Shown here piece by piece: positions 16,629 to 24,944 of a DNA stretch of 64,000 nt; positions within the stretch are counted from its first letter, which is position 1; the number at the start of each line of letters is the position of its first letter. Made by a program: the position numbers and the translations under genes. Below the pieces are notes generated by a model. That model had not been told where the DNA came from. It saw only the letters and a program-made list of their open reading frames with translations, and did no database searches. The stretch is from Arthrobacter burdickii (GTDB taxonomy: Bacteria; Actinomycetota; Actinomycetes; Actinomycetales; Micrococcaceae), in NCBI RefSeq assembly GCF_030433645.1, contig NZ_JAROCG010000002.1:248001-312000 (forward strand), written 5' to 3'.

Positions 16629-17450
16629 ATGCCGGCCCTCATCTTCGACTGCGACGGCGTGCTCGCCGACACCGAACAGTACGGTCACCTCCCCGCCTTC
16701 AACCAGACCTTCACCGACTTCGGCGTGCCCGTGCAGTGGAGCGTTGACGAGTACGCCGAGAAGGTGAAGATCGGCGGGGGCAAGGAGCGCATGCGCAGTA
16801 TTCTGACGCCCGCGCTGGTCGCCGAGCTCGGTCTTGATGACGACTGCTCCACCGGCGCCGCGATCCTCGCCTGGCACAAACGAAAGACCGAGATCTACAA
16901 AGGCCTTGTCGGGAGCGGCGTCATGCCCGCACGCCCGGGCATCGCGCGCATTGTTCGGGAGGCGCACGACGCCGGATGGACTCTCGCCGTCGCCTCCACC
17001 TCCGCGGAACCCGCGGTCCGTGCCGTCCTGACGCATGCCGTCGGTGAAGACCTCGCCTCGCACTTCGCGGTGTTCGCCGGAGACGTGGTGCCCGCCAAGA
17101 AACCGGCGCCGGACATTTACCTCCTCGCGCTCCGCGAACTAGGAATGCGTGCAGAGGACACGATCGTCGTCGAGGACAGCGGCAACGGGCTGCGCGCAGC
17201 GGTCGACGCCGGCCTCGCCACCGTGGTCACCGTCAGCGGCTTCACCCGCGAGGAGGACTTCACGGGCGCCGCGCTCGTCGTCAGCTCGCTCGGGGACCCG
17301 GACGGGGAGCAGGCCGAGGTGCTCGAGGACCCCCACGGCGTCGGTGTTCGCGGCGTCGTCACCCTCGCCACGCTGCAGGCCCTACTCGACGCCGACCCCC
17401 ACGCAGCGTCGGTTTCCCACGCATCGTCGACCGGAACGGAGACACCATGA
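16629..17450 (+). CDS. HAD-superfamily (subfamily IA) phosphatase
   Basis: The protein has 273 residues, starting 3 nt after the aldolase stop. The HAD motifs are complete: I, FDCDGVLADTE with the nucleophile Asp; II, VASTS; III, KKPAPDIY; IV, VEDSGNGLRAA. It resembles CbbY-type sugar-phosphate phosphatases, with a helical cap between motifs I and II. It probably dephosphorylates a sugar phosphate made or used by the adjacent aldolase. Its end overlaps dhaL by 4 nt (ATGA), implying translational coupling. Confidence 0.85.
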   Translation: MPALIFDCDGVLADTEQYGHLPAFNQTFTDFGVPVQWSVDEYAEKVKIGGGKERMRSILTPALVAELGLDDDCSTGAAILAWHKRKTEIYKGLVGSGVMPARPGIARIVREAHDAGWTLAVASTSAEPAVRAVLTHAVGEDLASHFAVFAGDVVPAKKPAPDIYLLALRELGMRAEDTIVVEDSGNGLRAAVDAGLATVVTVSGFTREEDFTGAALVVSSLGDPDGEQAEVLEDPHGVGVRGVVTLATLQALLDADPHAASVSHASSTGTETP

Positions 17451-18079
17451 GCACCACCAAGATCGACGACGTCGAGTACGTCGTCCGCTCCCTGGCGCAG
17501 ACCGCAGTCGAGAAGGAGAAGGAATTCGGCGACCTCGACGCCGTGGTGGGCGACGGCGACCTCGGCTACTCCCTCGCCCGCGGCTTCGAGAAGGTGCTGG
17601 CGGACTGGGACTCGCTCAAGCGCGACGACGCCGCCACCTTCCTGCAGCAGATCGCGCTCGCCATCTCCAGCAGGATCGGCGGCACCTCGGGGCCGCTGTG
17701 GGGGACGGCGTTCCTGCGTGCGTCCGCCGCCGCGAAGACCACCGAGACCATCGATGGGGCCGCCGTCGTCGCCATGCTCCGGGGAGCCACCGAGGGCATC
17801 AAGAAACGCGGCAATGCGGAACTCGGGGACAAGACCCTGCTCGACGCCCTCATCCCCGCCACCAACGAGCTCGAACGCCAGCTCGCCGCGGGCGCCTCAC
17901 CGGAGGACTGCCGGAGTGCGTTCGCCGCGAAGGTCCGTGAATGCGCGGATGCGACGTCGAGCCTCCAGGCCAGGCGCGGCCGCGCCAGCTACAGCGGGGA
18001 ACGCAGCATCGGCTCACCCGACGCCGGCGCGGTGGCTGTTGCCGTCATCATCGAACGCATCGTGGCCGACTGGCCCTGA
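17447..18079 (+). CDS. dhaL: Dihydroxyacetone kinase subunit DhaL
   Basis: The protein has 210 residues. ADP/Mg-binding features of DhaL are present: LDAVVGDGDLGYS near residue 30, GGTSGPLWG, GDKTLLDAL and RRGRASYSGERSIGSPDAGA. In the PTS-linked system DhaL carries ADP that is rephosphorylated by DhaM. No DhaM or PTS gene is in the window, so it either lies elsewhere or the pair uses ATP directly. It is coupled to the HAD gene by an ATGA overlap, and 46 bp separate it from dhaK. Confidence 0.92.
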   Translation: MSTTKIDDVEYVVRSLAQTAVEKEKEFGDLDAVVGDGDLGYSLARGFEKVLADWDSLKRDDAATFLQQIALAISSRIGGTSGPLWGTAFLRASAAAKTTETIDGAAVVAMLRGATEGIKKRGNAELGDKTLLDALIPATNELERQLAAGASPEDCRSAFAAKVRECADATSSLQARRGRASYSGERSIGSPDAGAVAVAVIIERIVADWP

Positions 18080-18125
18080 CTCTCTGTCCCTGATCCGTCC
18101 CAACTCACAATGATGTGGAGCACCC

Positions 18126-19121
18126 ATGAAGAAGTTCGTCAATGATCCGCAGCAGTTCGTCCCGGAGATGCTCGAGGGCCTGGCGCTCGCCAACCCCGAC
18201 ACCCTGAAGTACGTTCCCGAGTACAACCTGATCATGCGCGCCGACGGCCCGGACGAGAGCAAGGTGTCCATCATCCAGGGCTCCGGTTCCGGGCACGAGC
18301 CTGCCCACGTGATGATCGTGGGCAAGGGCATGCTCGACGCCGCCTGTCCGGGCGACGTGTTCGCGGCCCCGCCGTTCGACTACGTGTACGAGACCACCAA
18401 GCTCATGGCGTCGCCCAAGGGTGTGCTCCTTCTGGTGAACAACTACACGGGCGACAAGATGGTGTTCGAGATGGCGGAGGAGATGTCCTCCGCGGACGGC
18501 ATCGAGGTGAAGACGCTGTTCATCAACGACGACGTCTCCGTGGAGGACTCCACCTACACGATCGGGCGCCGCGGGGTGGCGGGCAACTTCTTCGTCATCA
18601 AGGCCGTGGCCGCCGCATCGGAGCGGGGCGCGGACCTCGGCGAGATCGTCCGCATCGGCGAGAAGGTGAACTCGGTGACCCGGACCATGGGCGTCGCGCT
18701 GACCGCGTGTACGCCCCCGGCCAAGGGCAGTCCGCTGTTCGAGCTCGGTGAGGACGAGATCGAGATGGGCGTCGGTATCCACGGTGAGCCAGGGCGGCAC
18801 AGGGCGAAGATGATGCCGGCCAACGAGATCGTCGAGGAGATGCTCGTCCCGATCGTGAAGGACCTGCCCTTCAAGGAGGGCGACCGCGTGGCGCTCATGA
18901 TCAACGGCCTCGGCGGCACCCCGATCAGCGAGCTGTACCTGCTGTACGGGCAGGCGCACAAGCGCCTCGCGGAGCAGGGCATCAGCGTGGGCCGCAGCTA
19001 TGTGGGGGAGTACTGCACGTCCCTGGACATGGCCGGCGCGTCAATCACGCTGGTGCGGCTCGACGACGAGATCGAGTCGTTGCTCATGGACCCGGCGGAG
19101 ATTCCCATTCGGGTTTTCTAG
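18126..19121 (+). CDS. dhaK: Dihydroxyacetone kinase subunit DhaK
   Basis: The protein has 331 residues, the usual DhaK length. The substrate-binding motifs GSGSGHEPAH and GVGIHGEPG are present, the latter holding the His that binds DHA covalently as a hemiaminal. Here dhaL precedes dhaK, whereas many operons are dhaKLM. Related kinases act on other small ketoses such as erythrulose, so DHA is the most likely but not the only substrate. It is the last gene before a strong terminator. Confidence 0.92.
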   Translation: MKKFVNDPQQFVPEMLEGLALANPDTLKYVPEYNLIMRADGPDESKVSIIQGSGSGHEPAHVMIVGKGMLDAACPGDVFAAPPFDYVYETTKLMASPKGVLLLVNNYTGDKMVFEMAEEMSSADGIEVKTLFINDDVSVEDSTYTIGRRGVAGNFFVIKAVAAASERGADLGEIVRIGEKVNSVTRTMGVALTACTPPAKGSPLFELGEDEIEMGVGIHGEPGRHRAKMMPANEIVEEMLVPIVKDLPFKEGDRVALMINGLGGTPISELYLLYGQAHKRLAEQGISVGRSYVGEYCTSLDMAGASITLVRLDDEIESLLMDPAEIPIRVF

Positions 19122-19132
19122 GATCGCGGCGT

Positions 19133-19176
19133 ACGACGGCGGGCCGGTCACCTTTCGGTGGCCGGCCCGCCGTCGT
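19133..19176 (+). terminator. Terminator of the aldolase-DhaKL operon
   Basis: A 20-bp stem (19133-19152 with 19157-19176) has a single G-T wobble and a TTTC loop. The base of the stem is ACGACGGCGG/CCGCCGTCGT. Confidence 0.9.
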
Positions 19177-19223
19177 GTTGGAAGAAGCAGGACCTTCGTG
19201 TGAGTTGGCGGTAAGGCGCTTGC

Positions 19224-19805
19224 TCAATCGAGGAAGGTTACGGCAATTCTAAGCGAGCCGAACATGCCGGTCAGCATGGCCTCGGTATTCTCCGTTGCTC
19301 GGTCTATAAGCCCCGATTCCTCCGCGGCAGCCGCTATCTTCGCTTCTGCGTCCCGGTAGTACTGGGACTGCTCGGGCAACTCGACCGCATCGGAAATCCG
19401 ATCCAAAGCTCCACGATCCTCATCGAGTACGTAGGTCAGCTCCTGGTCAAGATTGGGCTTGTCGAGCTGCGGCTCCGGCAGTCGCACCTTGACCGACTTG
19501 CCGTCCGGGGACAGGACCAAATCGTCCTCGGCGAGTCCTGCCAAATCCACATATGCACCTACCGTGCCCACCGCAACGAATGTCGTCTGCCTGCCCGCGA
19601 GGATTTCGGGAACCCATGGGACGTCGTCCTCGATTTGGAGTACCTGCTGGAAGGTGCCCTCGACAGCGTGGTACTCGCTGATGTCTTTGACAGATGTAAG
19701 TAGGGCCGGCTGGCTCTGGTCGTCTCGGCTGCCCTGGAACGGATTGACCCCGTATGCACTTGCGACGCCGAGTCCGCCTACGGCCACAACCATGCCAGCA
19801 GCCAC
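19224..19805 (-). CDS. DUF4230-domain membrane-anchored protein
   Basis: The protein has 193 residues and a GTG start without a clear ribosome site. A short N-terminal membrane segment (MVVAVGGLGVASAYGV) is followed by the DUF4230 pattern: LLTSVKDISEYHAVEGTFQQVLQIEDDVPWVPEILAGRQTTFVAVGTVGAYVDL. The domain's function is unknown; it faces the outside in actinobacteria. The frame stays open well upstream of the GTG without an ATG or GTG, so the start is uncertain. Confidence 0.8.
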   Translation of the reverse strand: MAAGMVVAVGGLGVASAYGVNPFQGSRDDQSQPALLTSVKDISEYHAVEGTFQQVLQIEDDVPWVPEILAGRQTTFVAVGTVGAYVDLAGLAEDDLVLSPDGKSVKVRLPEPQLDKPNLDQELTYVLDEDRGALDRISDAVELPEQSQYYRDAEAKIAAAAEESGLIDRATENTEAMLTGMFGSLRIAVTFLD

Positions 19806-20208
19806 GGACGAGATGATTTTAAGCGTTGTAATCGTAGGGCTCCATTTCAGCCATTGACAGCCCTGGGGCCGGATTAGCGGTTGCGCTGTCCAGCGCGATG
19901 CCAGATGAGCTAATTCGGCCTCAGTGTAGCGCGTGTGTACGGTTCCGCGACGCGAGCGTGCCGCGCAAAGTATCGCGCCTCGTCTCGGATCACGAGCGAC
20001 GATGCATTCTCATCGACCGATGACGAAACAAGCTTTAGGCCATGCCGAAGCTCAAATTGCCACGTTTGTTTCTACCTCGTCCGGGAAGAATTCTCGCCAT
20101 CGGCTACAGTGCTCAAGAGCTACTGATCCCACATCCACCGGTTGATCTGCGAGTCAACGCGCGGAGAGTCTTCGGTGCTCTCATTCCAGAACTAGGAAAG
20201 GAACGGCG
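19806..20208. other. Intergenic region between divergent genes
   Basis: This 403-bp spacer lies between the DUF4230 (minus) and EcsC (plus) genes. The DUF4230 frame stays open to about 20,002 without a usual start codon. I see no further gene. Confidence 0.4.
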
Positions 20209-20928
20209 ATGGCCGACGCGACCGTATTAGAACCCGAGGACTCGCTCAGTCTCGCTGAGAAGGTCTCCGACCAACTTCAGAACATGGTCGGCAAGGTGAT
20301 CGACTCAGGCGCCGGTCCATTGGCTGGATCGATCAAGTGGGCGGAAGACCGTCTGGCTCGTGTTCAAGGGGGCCGCTACGAAGCAAATAGTGAACCCACG
20401 CGAAAAGTGCGACCAGACGAGTGCGAAGACATCGACAAGGTGATTAAGAGGTTGACCCTCGAGTCAGTGGAAGCGGCGGGTGTCAACGGCTTCGTGACGG
20501 GGCTAGGCGGTTTCATCGCTATGCCGGTAACCATCCCCGCCAATATGGCCGGAGCACTCGTGATCAACGCGCGTCTAGCCGCTGCAATCGCTTATCTTCG
20601 CGGATATGATCCTTCGGACCCCCATGTCCGAACCATGGTCACCCTCGTTGCGGTTGGATCGAACGCTCAGCAGATCGCGAAGACGATCGGGATCAAGGCA
20701 GGGGAGAAAGTCGCTATCAATGCAATCAAGAAGCTCCCGATAGCTGTGATTCGTGAAATCAACAAGAAGGTCGGGTTCGCGCTCGTAACCAAGTACGGGA
20801 CTAAACGATCTGTAGTCACCCTTGCAAAAGGCATACCGCTCGTAGGTGGAGTGGTTGGAGGAGGGGTGGACGCAACAATGACCAGTGTCATCGGCCGGAC
20901 CGCGAAGGCAATGTTCCCCGTTGACTAA
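20209..20928 (+). CDS. EcsC-family protein
   Basis: The protein has 239 residues with an ATG after AGGAAAGGA. The centre matches the EcsC family: ESVEAAGVNGFVTGLGGFIAMPVTIPANMAGALVINARLAAAIAYLRGYD. This is a glycine-rich hydrophobic hairpin that may associate with membrane. A second hydrophobic glycine-rich stretch is near the end (KGIPLVGGVVGGGVDATM). The role is unclear; EcsC is named for its association with the Bacillus ecs transporter. No transporter gene adjoins it here. Confidence 0.8.
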   Translation: MADATVLEPEDSLSLAEKVSDQLQNMVGKVIDSGAGPLAGSIKWAEDRLARVQGGRYEANSEPTRKVRPDECEDIDKVIKRLTLESVEAAGVNGFVTGLGGFIAMPVTIPANMAGALVINARLAAAIAYLRGYDPSDPHVRTMVTLVAVGSNAQQIAKTIGIKAGEKVAINAIKKLPIAVIREINKKVGFALVTKYGTKRSVVTLAKGIPLVGGVVGGGVDATMTSVIGRTAKAMFPVD

Positions 20929-21210
20929 GTGTGTCTGTTCGCCCGCACAATCCGATGCCCAAGCGCGGGCGGATCAGTGTCCAAGGGTGCTTTTTCAAGC
21001 TCATACCGCGGGCTAGCCACCCTTTGGGTGACTAGGCTTCGGTGCGTTCACTGCGACGCTTTGTCGAACAGGGATGCCAGGACTTCCCGCTCGGTGCGTA
21101 GCAACGGAGTATGTTATAAGCGGGGTACGGGTTCCAGGCCGCAGGCGGATCGGGAGGAACGTACTGGTGTGCCTACGGCGGGTTCCCTGCCGACCGGATG
21201 CCAGCAGGCA
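20929..21210. other. Intergenic region with hairpin
   Basis: CTAGCCACCC (21013-21022) pairs with GGGTGACTAG (21026-21035) with one mismatch and a TTT loop. It is a plausible bidirectional terminator between convergent genes. Nothing else was recognised. Confidence 0.45.
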
Positions 21211-21936
21211 CTAGAGAGTGTCGGGAATTGGGCGTCGCGGGAAGAGCGTGGCGTACTGCCTGCGATACAGTCTGCGCCCCACGAGACGGTAGGCGAGGCG
21301 GACCGGCGGCGGGATCTCCTTGAAGAACTCCTCGCGCTCGCCGGGCGGATTCGTGGCCAGCACCATCCCGAGGTACCCGACCAGGAACTTCTTGTCGAAC
21401 GTCTCCACGCCATGCTTGCCGATCTCCTTCCCCTCCTTCTCGGTCATCACCCTGTCCACAGCGGGCATCACCTCGGTGACCTCACGGCGCAGGTGCACCT
21501 GGAGGACGGTCGATAGATCCTCGTACCGACCGGCGAGGCCCGCGCTCACGCCTGCATCGGCTGTCTCCATCCAGCGCAGGCGGACCGGCTCGATGCTCTC
21601 GAGCCGTTGCGTGACCTGCCGGTGCTGCTCGAGCATCTGCTCGATATGCAGCGCGCACCCCGGTGCTCTCTCCGCCAGCCGCGGGTACATGAGGAGGTCC
21701 TCGCCCTCGTGATGCACATGGAGCACCTTGTCGAAGTTCCCCAGTACCTCGCCGACGTAGGCGGCGCGGGCGGTGTCGCCAGGCTCGACGGACTCAACCA
21801 AGCCGGGCGCCTCGCCGTACGCCCACAGGAAGAAGCGGTGAATCCGCCGCATGCTCGCCGATCCAGTGCAGAGGATGGGCCCTGATGGCAGTGGCGCTGC
21901 AGTCTCGCCGGGTTTCATGGTGAAGAAGTCGGTCAT
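21211..21936 (-). CDS. Hemerythrin HHE-domain protein
   Basis: The protein has 241 residues from the ATG at 21936 (GAGGGG upstream). Candidate diiron ligands follow the HHE pattern: RRIHRFFLW, HVHHEGEDLLMYP, EQMLEQHRQV and STVLQVHLRREVTEVMP. Such proteins bind a non-haem diiron centre and serve in oxygen or NO sensing or iron handling. The C-terminal third (YLGMVLATNPPGEREEFFKEIPPPVRLAYRLVGRRLYRRQY) is common in actinobacterial members. No regulator adjoins it. Confidence 0.82.
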   Translation of the reverse strand: MTDFFTMKPGETAAPLPSGPILCTGSASMRRIHRFFLWAYGEAPGLVESVEPGDTARAAYVGEVLGNFDKVLHVHHEGEDLLMYPRLAERAPGCALHIEQMLEQHRQVTQRLESIEPVRLRWMETADAGVSAGLAGRYEDLSTVLQVHLRREVTEVMPAVDRVMTEKEGKEIGKHGVETFDKKFLVGYLGMVLATNPPGEREEFFKEIPPPVRLAYRLVGRRLYRRQYATLFPRRPIPDTL

Positions 21937-22338
21937 GGGATTGCCCCTCATGGAAGTGGTCGAGACCAACTTCTTCCCCGGCTGAAGCATAGGCTTCGCC
22001 CCCGCTCCCCACAATGGTTGCGACCCGCACTCGCCTCGATGAGGGAGGATCAGGTCATGGAACATGACACGCTGCCACCGTCGATGATTGCCCGATTCCT
22101 TGAGGAAATCTCATGGGAGAAAGCAGTGAAGTACCGTCGTGGTGGATTTCTTGGGACGCCCTGGCATCGTCGGTCAGGGCACAGTTGGCGTCATTCTCAT
22201 GCGGTGATTCCAGCACCGATGCTGCTGTCCAGCGAATTGGGCAACAGGCGTTGAATGCAATTGATTGGCACTCGTAACGACATCTGGGATTGCCATACCG
22301 ACATCGAACGGGCCGAAGATGGGCCACGAGCTGCACAG
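21937..22338. other. Intergenic region
   Basis: This 402-bp stretch lies between the hemerythrin gene start and the 3' end of the transpeptidase gene. I recognise no gene or repeat. Confidence 0.4.
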
Positions 22339-23604
22339 CTAGTTGTAGATGTACTTCGCGCCGGCCGCGCTGCTCCAGGTGATCTTGCCGCCCTCGTAGA
22401 CCTGGGTCTGGACACCGTTGACCGTGGAGATCTGGCTCTTTGGATAACCCATGCGTCCACGTTCGTAGCCCTGGGCGGCCCATGCGGTACGGATCGGGCC
22501 GCTCATGGAGGGCCATGCACCGGTCGCGGGAGAGTACATCATCGCGCCGTTCTGGAACCCCTGCCATGCTCCGCCGCGCACGAGGCCGCGCACCTCTTCG
22601 TTGGTCGGATAGCCCATCGAGCCGCCTTCGCTACCCCAGTACTCCCACTTCGTCTTGATGGCGCCGTTCGTCACAGCCTTTGCGCCGGTCTTGGGGGACC
22701 ACATGATCCGACCGCCGCTGAAGTTGCGGTACGCACCTCCCTGGTACGGGCTGGCGAGCTCGTGCCAGGTGGGCTGCTTGAGAGTGCCGACCTGTCCGCC
22801 CATTGCGTGGTACTTCGTGTGGATCGCACCGTTCGGGTTGCTCTTGTACGGCGTGAAGATGTCATCCACCGCGCCCATGATCACGCGGTCGCCCGAGCGT
22901 GCGTTCTGGAGGAAGCGGGTGACCCATGCCTCGGGCAGGGAGATACAGCCTGCCGTGGGACGCGGATTCGAGTGCAGGAAGATGGCGAAGCCATCGCCGT
23001 ACTTGATCGCCTTATCGGGCGGGCGGTTGTAGTTCAGGACCGCGCCCTGGGTGTAGTCGCCGTTCATCGCGAACTCCCACATGTTCTCGTCGGGGAAGTA
23101 GTGACGCGTGGACTCGAAGTACTTGTTGTAGTTGCCGGCGTACTCGCCACCACCACCCCAGCGGGACCGGGGGTTGAGCGTGCGATACGAAAGCGCGGTC
23201 CCCGGATTGCGGAGACCGAATCCTTCCGTCACCGAGAAGGAGCCGGTGGGAGACCACTCATACTGCGTGTGACCGCTGGGGACGCCGGGTGCCTTGAAGC
23301 CCGGACGGCCCGTGTAGCCCCACGCCTGCCAGTCCTGAACGTAGCGGGTGCCGCTCTTGACGCATGTGGTGACGAGTGCGCGGTTCTGAGTGCGGTCGGT
23401 GACATTCGCGAAGGTCACGCGGTTGGCGTTGTGGTGGTTGTACTTGACCTGACCGGCGTTGAGGCGGTCGCAGGCGTTGTACACGATGGGCGCTGCCTGA
23501 GCGGGGGTCGCCTGCACGGCAGACTGGACCAAGGAGCCTCCCAGCACGGAGGCGAGTATCGCCCCGACCGCAAGGGTGGAGCGAAGCCTGGATAGCCTGA
23601 ACAT
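22339..23604 (-). CDS. Secreted L,D-transpeptidase-like protein with LGFP repeats
   Basis: The protein has 421 residues from the ATG at 23604 (GGAGAAG upstream). A signal peptide (FRLSRLRSTLAVGAILASVLGGSL...TPAQAA) is followed by a domain with IFLHSNPRPTAGCISLPE. This is the His...GC core of YkuD/ErfK-type L,D-transpeptidases with Cys as nucleophile. The C-terminal 180 residues hold several LGFP repeats (e.g. GAIKTKWEYWGSEGGSMGYPTNEE), which bind the actinobacterial wall. It probably crosslinks or modifies peptidoglycan outside the cell. Its upstream region resembles those of the thermonuclease and Excalibur genes. Confidence 0.82.
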   Translation of the reverse strand: MFRLSRLRSTLAVGAILASVLGGSLVQSAVQATPAQAAPIVYNACDRLNAGQVKYNHHNANRVTFANVTDRTQNRALVTTCVKSGTRYVQDWQAWGYTGRPGFKAPGVPSGHTQYEWSPTGSFSVTEGFGLRNPGTALSYRTLNPRSRWGGGGEYAGNYNKYFESTRHYFPDENMWEFAMNGDYTQGAVLNYNRPPDKAIKYGDGFAIFLHSNPRPTAGCISLPEAWVTRFLQNARSGDRVIMGAVDDIFTPYKSNPNGAIHTKYHAMGGQVGTLKQPTWHELASPYQGGAYRNFSGGRIMWSPKTGAKAVTNGAIKTKWEYWGSEGGSMGYPTNEEVRGLVRGGAWQGFQNGAMMYSPATGAWPSMSGPIRTAWAAQGYERGRMGYPKSQISTVNGVQTQVYEGGKITWSSAAGAKYIYN

Positions 23605-23900
23605 GATTTCTTCTCCGCTGTGACGTGGTTTTCGCTGATCAGGATTCGGTGGCCCAATAGCCCCGTCGCTCAGACCCTCGGCGGTGCCTGGCACCTAATG
23701 TTGCCGAGGCTAATAACATTTCAAGTCTTAGCACGAATCAATACCTATGCAGGCCCTGTCATGAAGTGAGACGTTCTTCGAAAAGGCATCGGGGCACCGA
23801 CCGTTCCGCAAAAGAAATCGGTTTCTCTGTGCCGAGACGGCGATCATGAGTGGTCCGATCTTGAGCTGAAGCTGAGCTTGCACTGCGTCATAAAAGGGAA
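23605..23900 (-). promoter_or_regulatory. Promoter region of the L,D-transpeptidase gene, with shared motifs
   Basis: On the minus strand a GTGCTAAGACTT element (about 23,723-23,734) and a GTC...GAC dyad further upstream (about 23,757-23,775) resemble the thermonuclease leader. A 40-bp block at 23855-23894 matches 26504-26543 at 32 of 40 positions. On the minus strand it contains GCTCA-N6-GCTCA, an 11-bp direct repeat typical of OmpR-family response-regulator sites. Confidence 0.5.
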
Positions 23901-24668
23901 CTACCCGTCGCCGCCGCGCAGCACGTCCACGTGCACGTGATCCAGGTGCCGCAGGATCTCGTTGGCTGGGGCCGGTGCCTCGTAGGGGTGCCACTGCCCT
24001 CGAGCGATGCGCGCACTCCAGAACTGGTCGTCGAAGATGACGTACTGGATGTCCAGGTCCTTCGCGTGGGCCACCAGCCAGTGGGACAGCATCCACCCCT
24101 CGCGCCGGTTCTCCTCGGTCACCGGACGGAAAAATACATCGATGGCCCGCCCGTCGTAGTGCGTAGATTTCTCCCCGTGTCCCTGCCCTACGCCGCCCGG
24201 CGCAAAGCCTCCGAGGCTCTGGTCGCCGAACACCTCCATCATCTCCGTCCGCACCTGCTCGGCGCGGGGAGTCAGGCCGGAGGCAGTCATCTCCTCTATT
24301 TTCAAAGCGTCATCGACCGAACCCCTGCAGCTCAGCGCCGGCCCTGCATCGCCGGACGGTCCCTCGGCCAGCACCTGCAGAACGGCCTTATCGATACCCG
24401 AGGTGTCCGCAGACTCCGCACCGCGTGCTCGGAGCGCCACCGCCGTCGTCGCCACCTTCGCCTCCTCACGGTCGAGCCCAATCTCACCGTCCTGCGTCTG
24501 CACGACGCACTCCGGACCCATCAGGAGCGCTTCACCGCCGGAGCGCAGGCTGCTGAGCCAGCTGGGCCCTAGGATCACCAACGCCGCAGCGAGCGCGCCG
24601 AGCAGGAGGACAGTGAGGAGCACGCGGACTGGACGGCGTCGAGGTCTGGAGGTTGTGCTACCGGTCAT
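23901..24668 (-). CDS. Membrane-anchored protein with M15-like zinc-site motifs
   Basis: The protein has 255 residues. It has one N-terminal membrane helix (VRVLLTVLLLGALAAALVILG) and an extracellular remainder. The C-terminal part carries STHYDGRAIDVFF and HLDHVHVDV, matching the zinc-ligand pattern of M15 D,D-carboxypeptidase/Hedgehog-type domains (SxHxxGxAxD...HxH). A role in wall turnover is inferred. A close alternative is an inactive relative, because the linking residues differ from classical VanY. The gene lies 296 bp upstream of the transpeptidase gene on the same strand. Confidence 0.6.
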   Translation of the reverse strand: MTGSTTSRPRRRPVRVLLTVLLLGALAAALVILGPSWLSSLRSGGEALLMGPECVVQTQDGEIGLDREEAKVATTAVALRARGAESADTSGIDKAVLQVLAEGPSGDAGPALSCRGSVDDALKIEEMTASGLTPRAEQVRTEMMEVFGDQSLGGFAPGGVGQGHGEKSTHYDGRAIDVFFRPVTEENRREGWMLSHWLVAHAKDLDIQYVIFDDQFWSARIARGQWHPYEAPAPANEILRHLDHVHVDVLRGGDG

Positions 24669-24944
24669 GTGGACTGCTCAGGAGAACTCGGCCGGGCGAC
24701 GAGAGGCGTAGGTTCGCCGGTCAATTCACCTCTGCAGTCGACTACCGCGGCGGATTTGCTCACGACGACCAATCCTCTTTCGTTGGGGCACGGTGCCCTC
24801 CTAGTAAGGAGCAACATGCCATTCGAAGAGTTAATCGACGGTTAGCGTCAGTAGTTCCCTCGGCGAGACGACGTAGCGGTCGACCCTGCGTCATCTGGCG
24901 ATTCCAGCAAGGTCGGTCGCGCGGCTCCGATTCATGTTGCAGAT

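Noticed and set aside
19806-20002. N-terminal extension of the DUF4230 protein
   Set aside because: The frame is open, but it holds no ATG, GTG or TTG before the TGA, so the GTG at 19805 was kept.
22255-23595. A 446-residue open frame on the plus strand
   Set aside because: It is antisense to the transpeptidase gene, which has a signal peptide, a His...GC active site and LGFP repeats.
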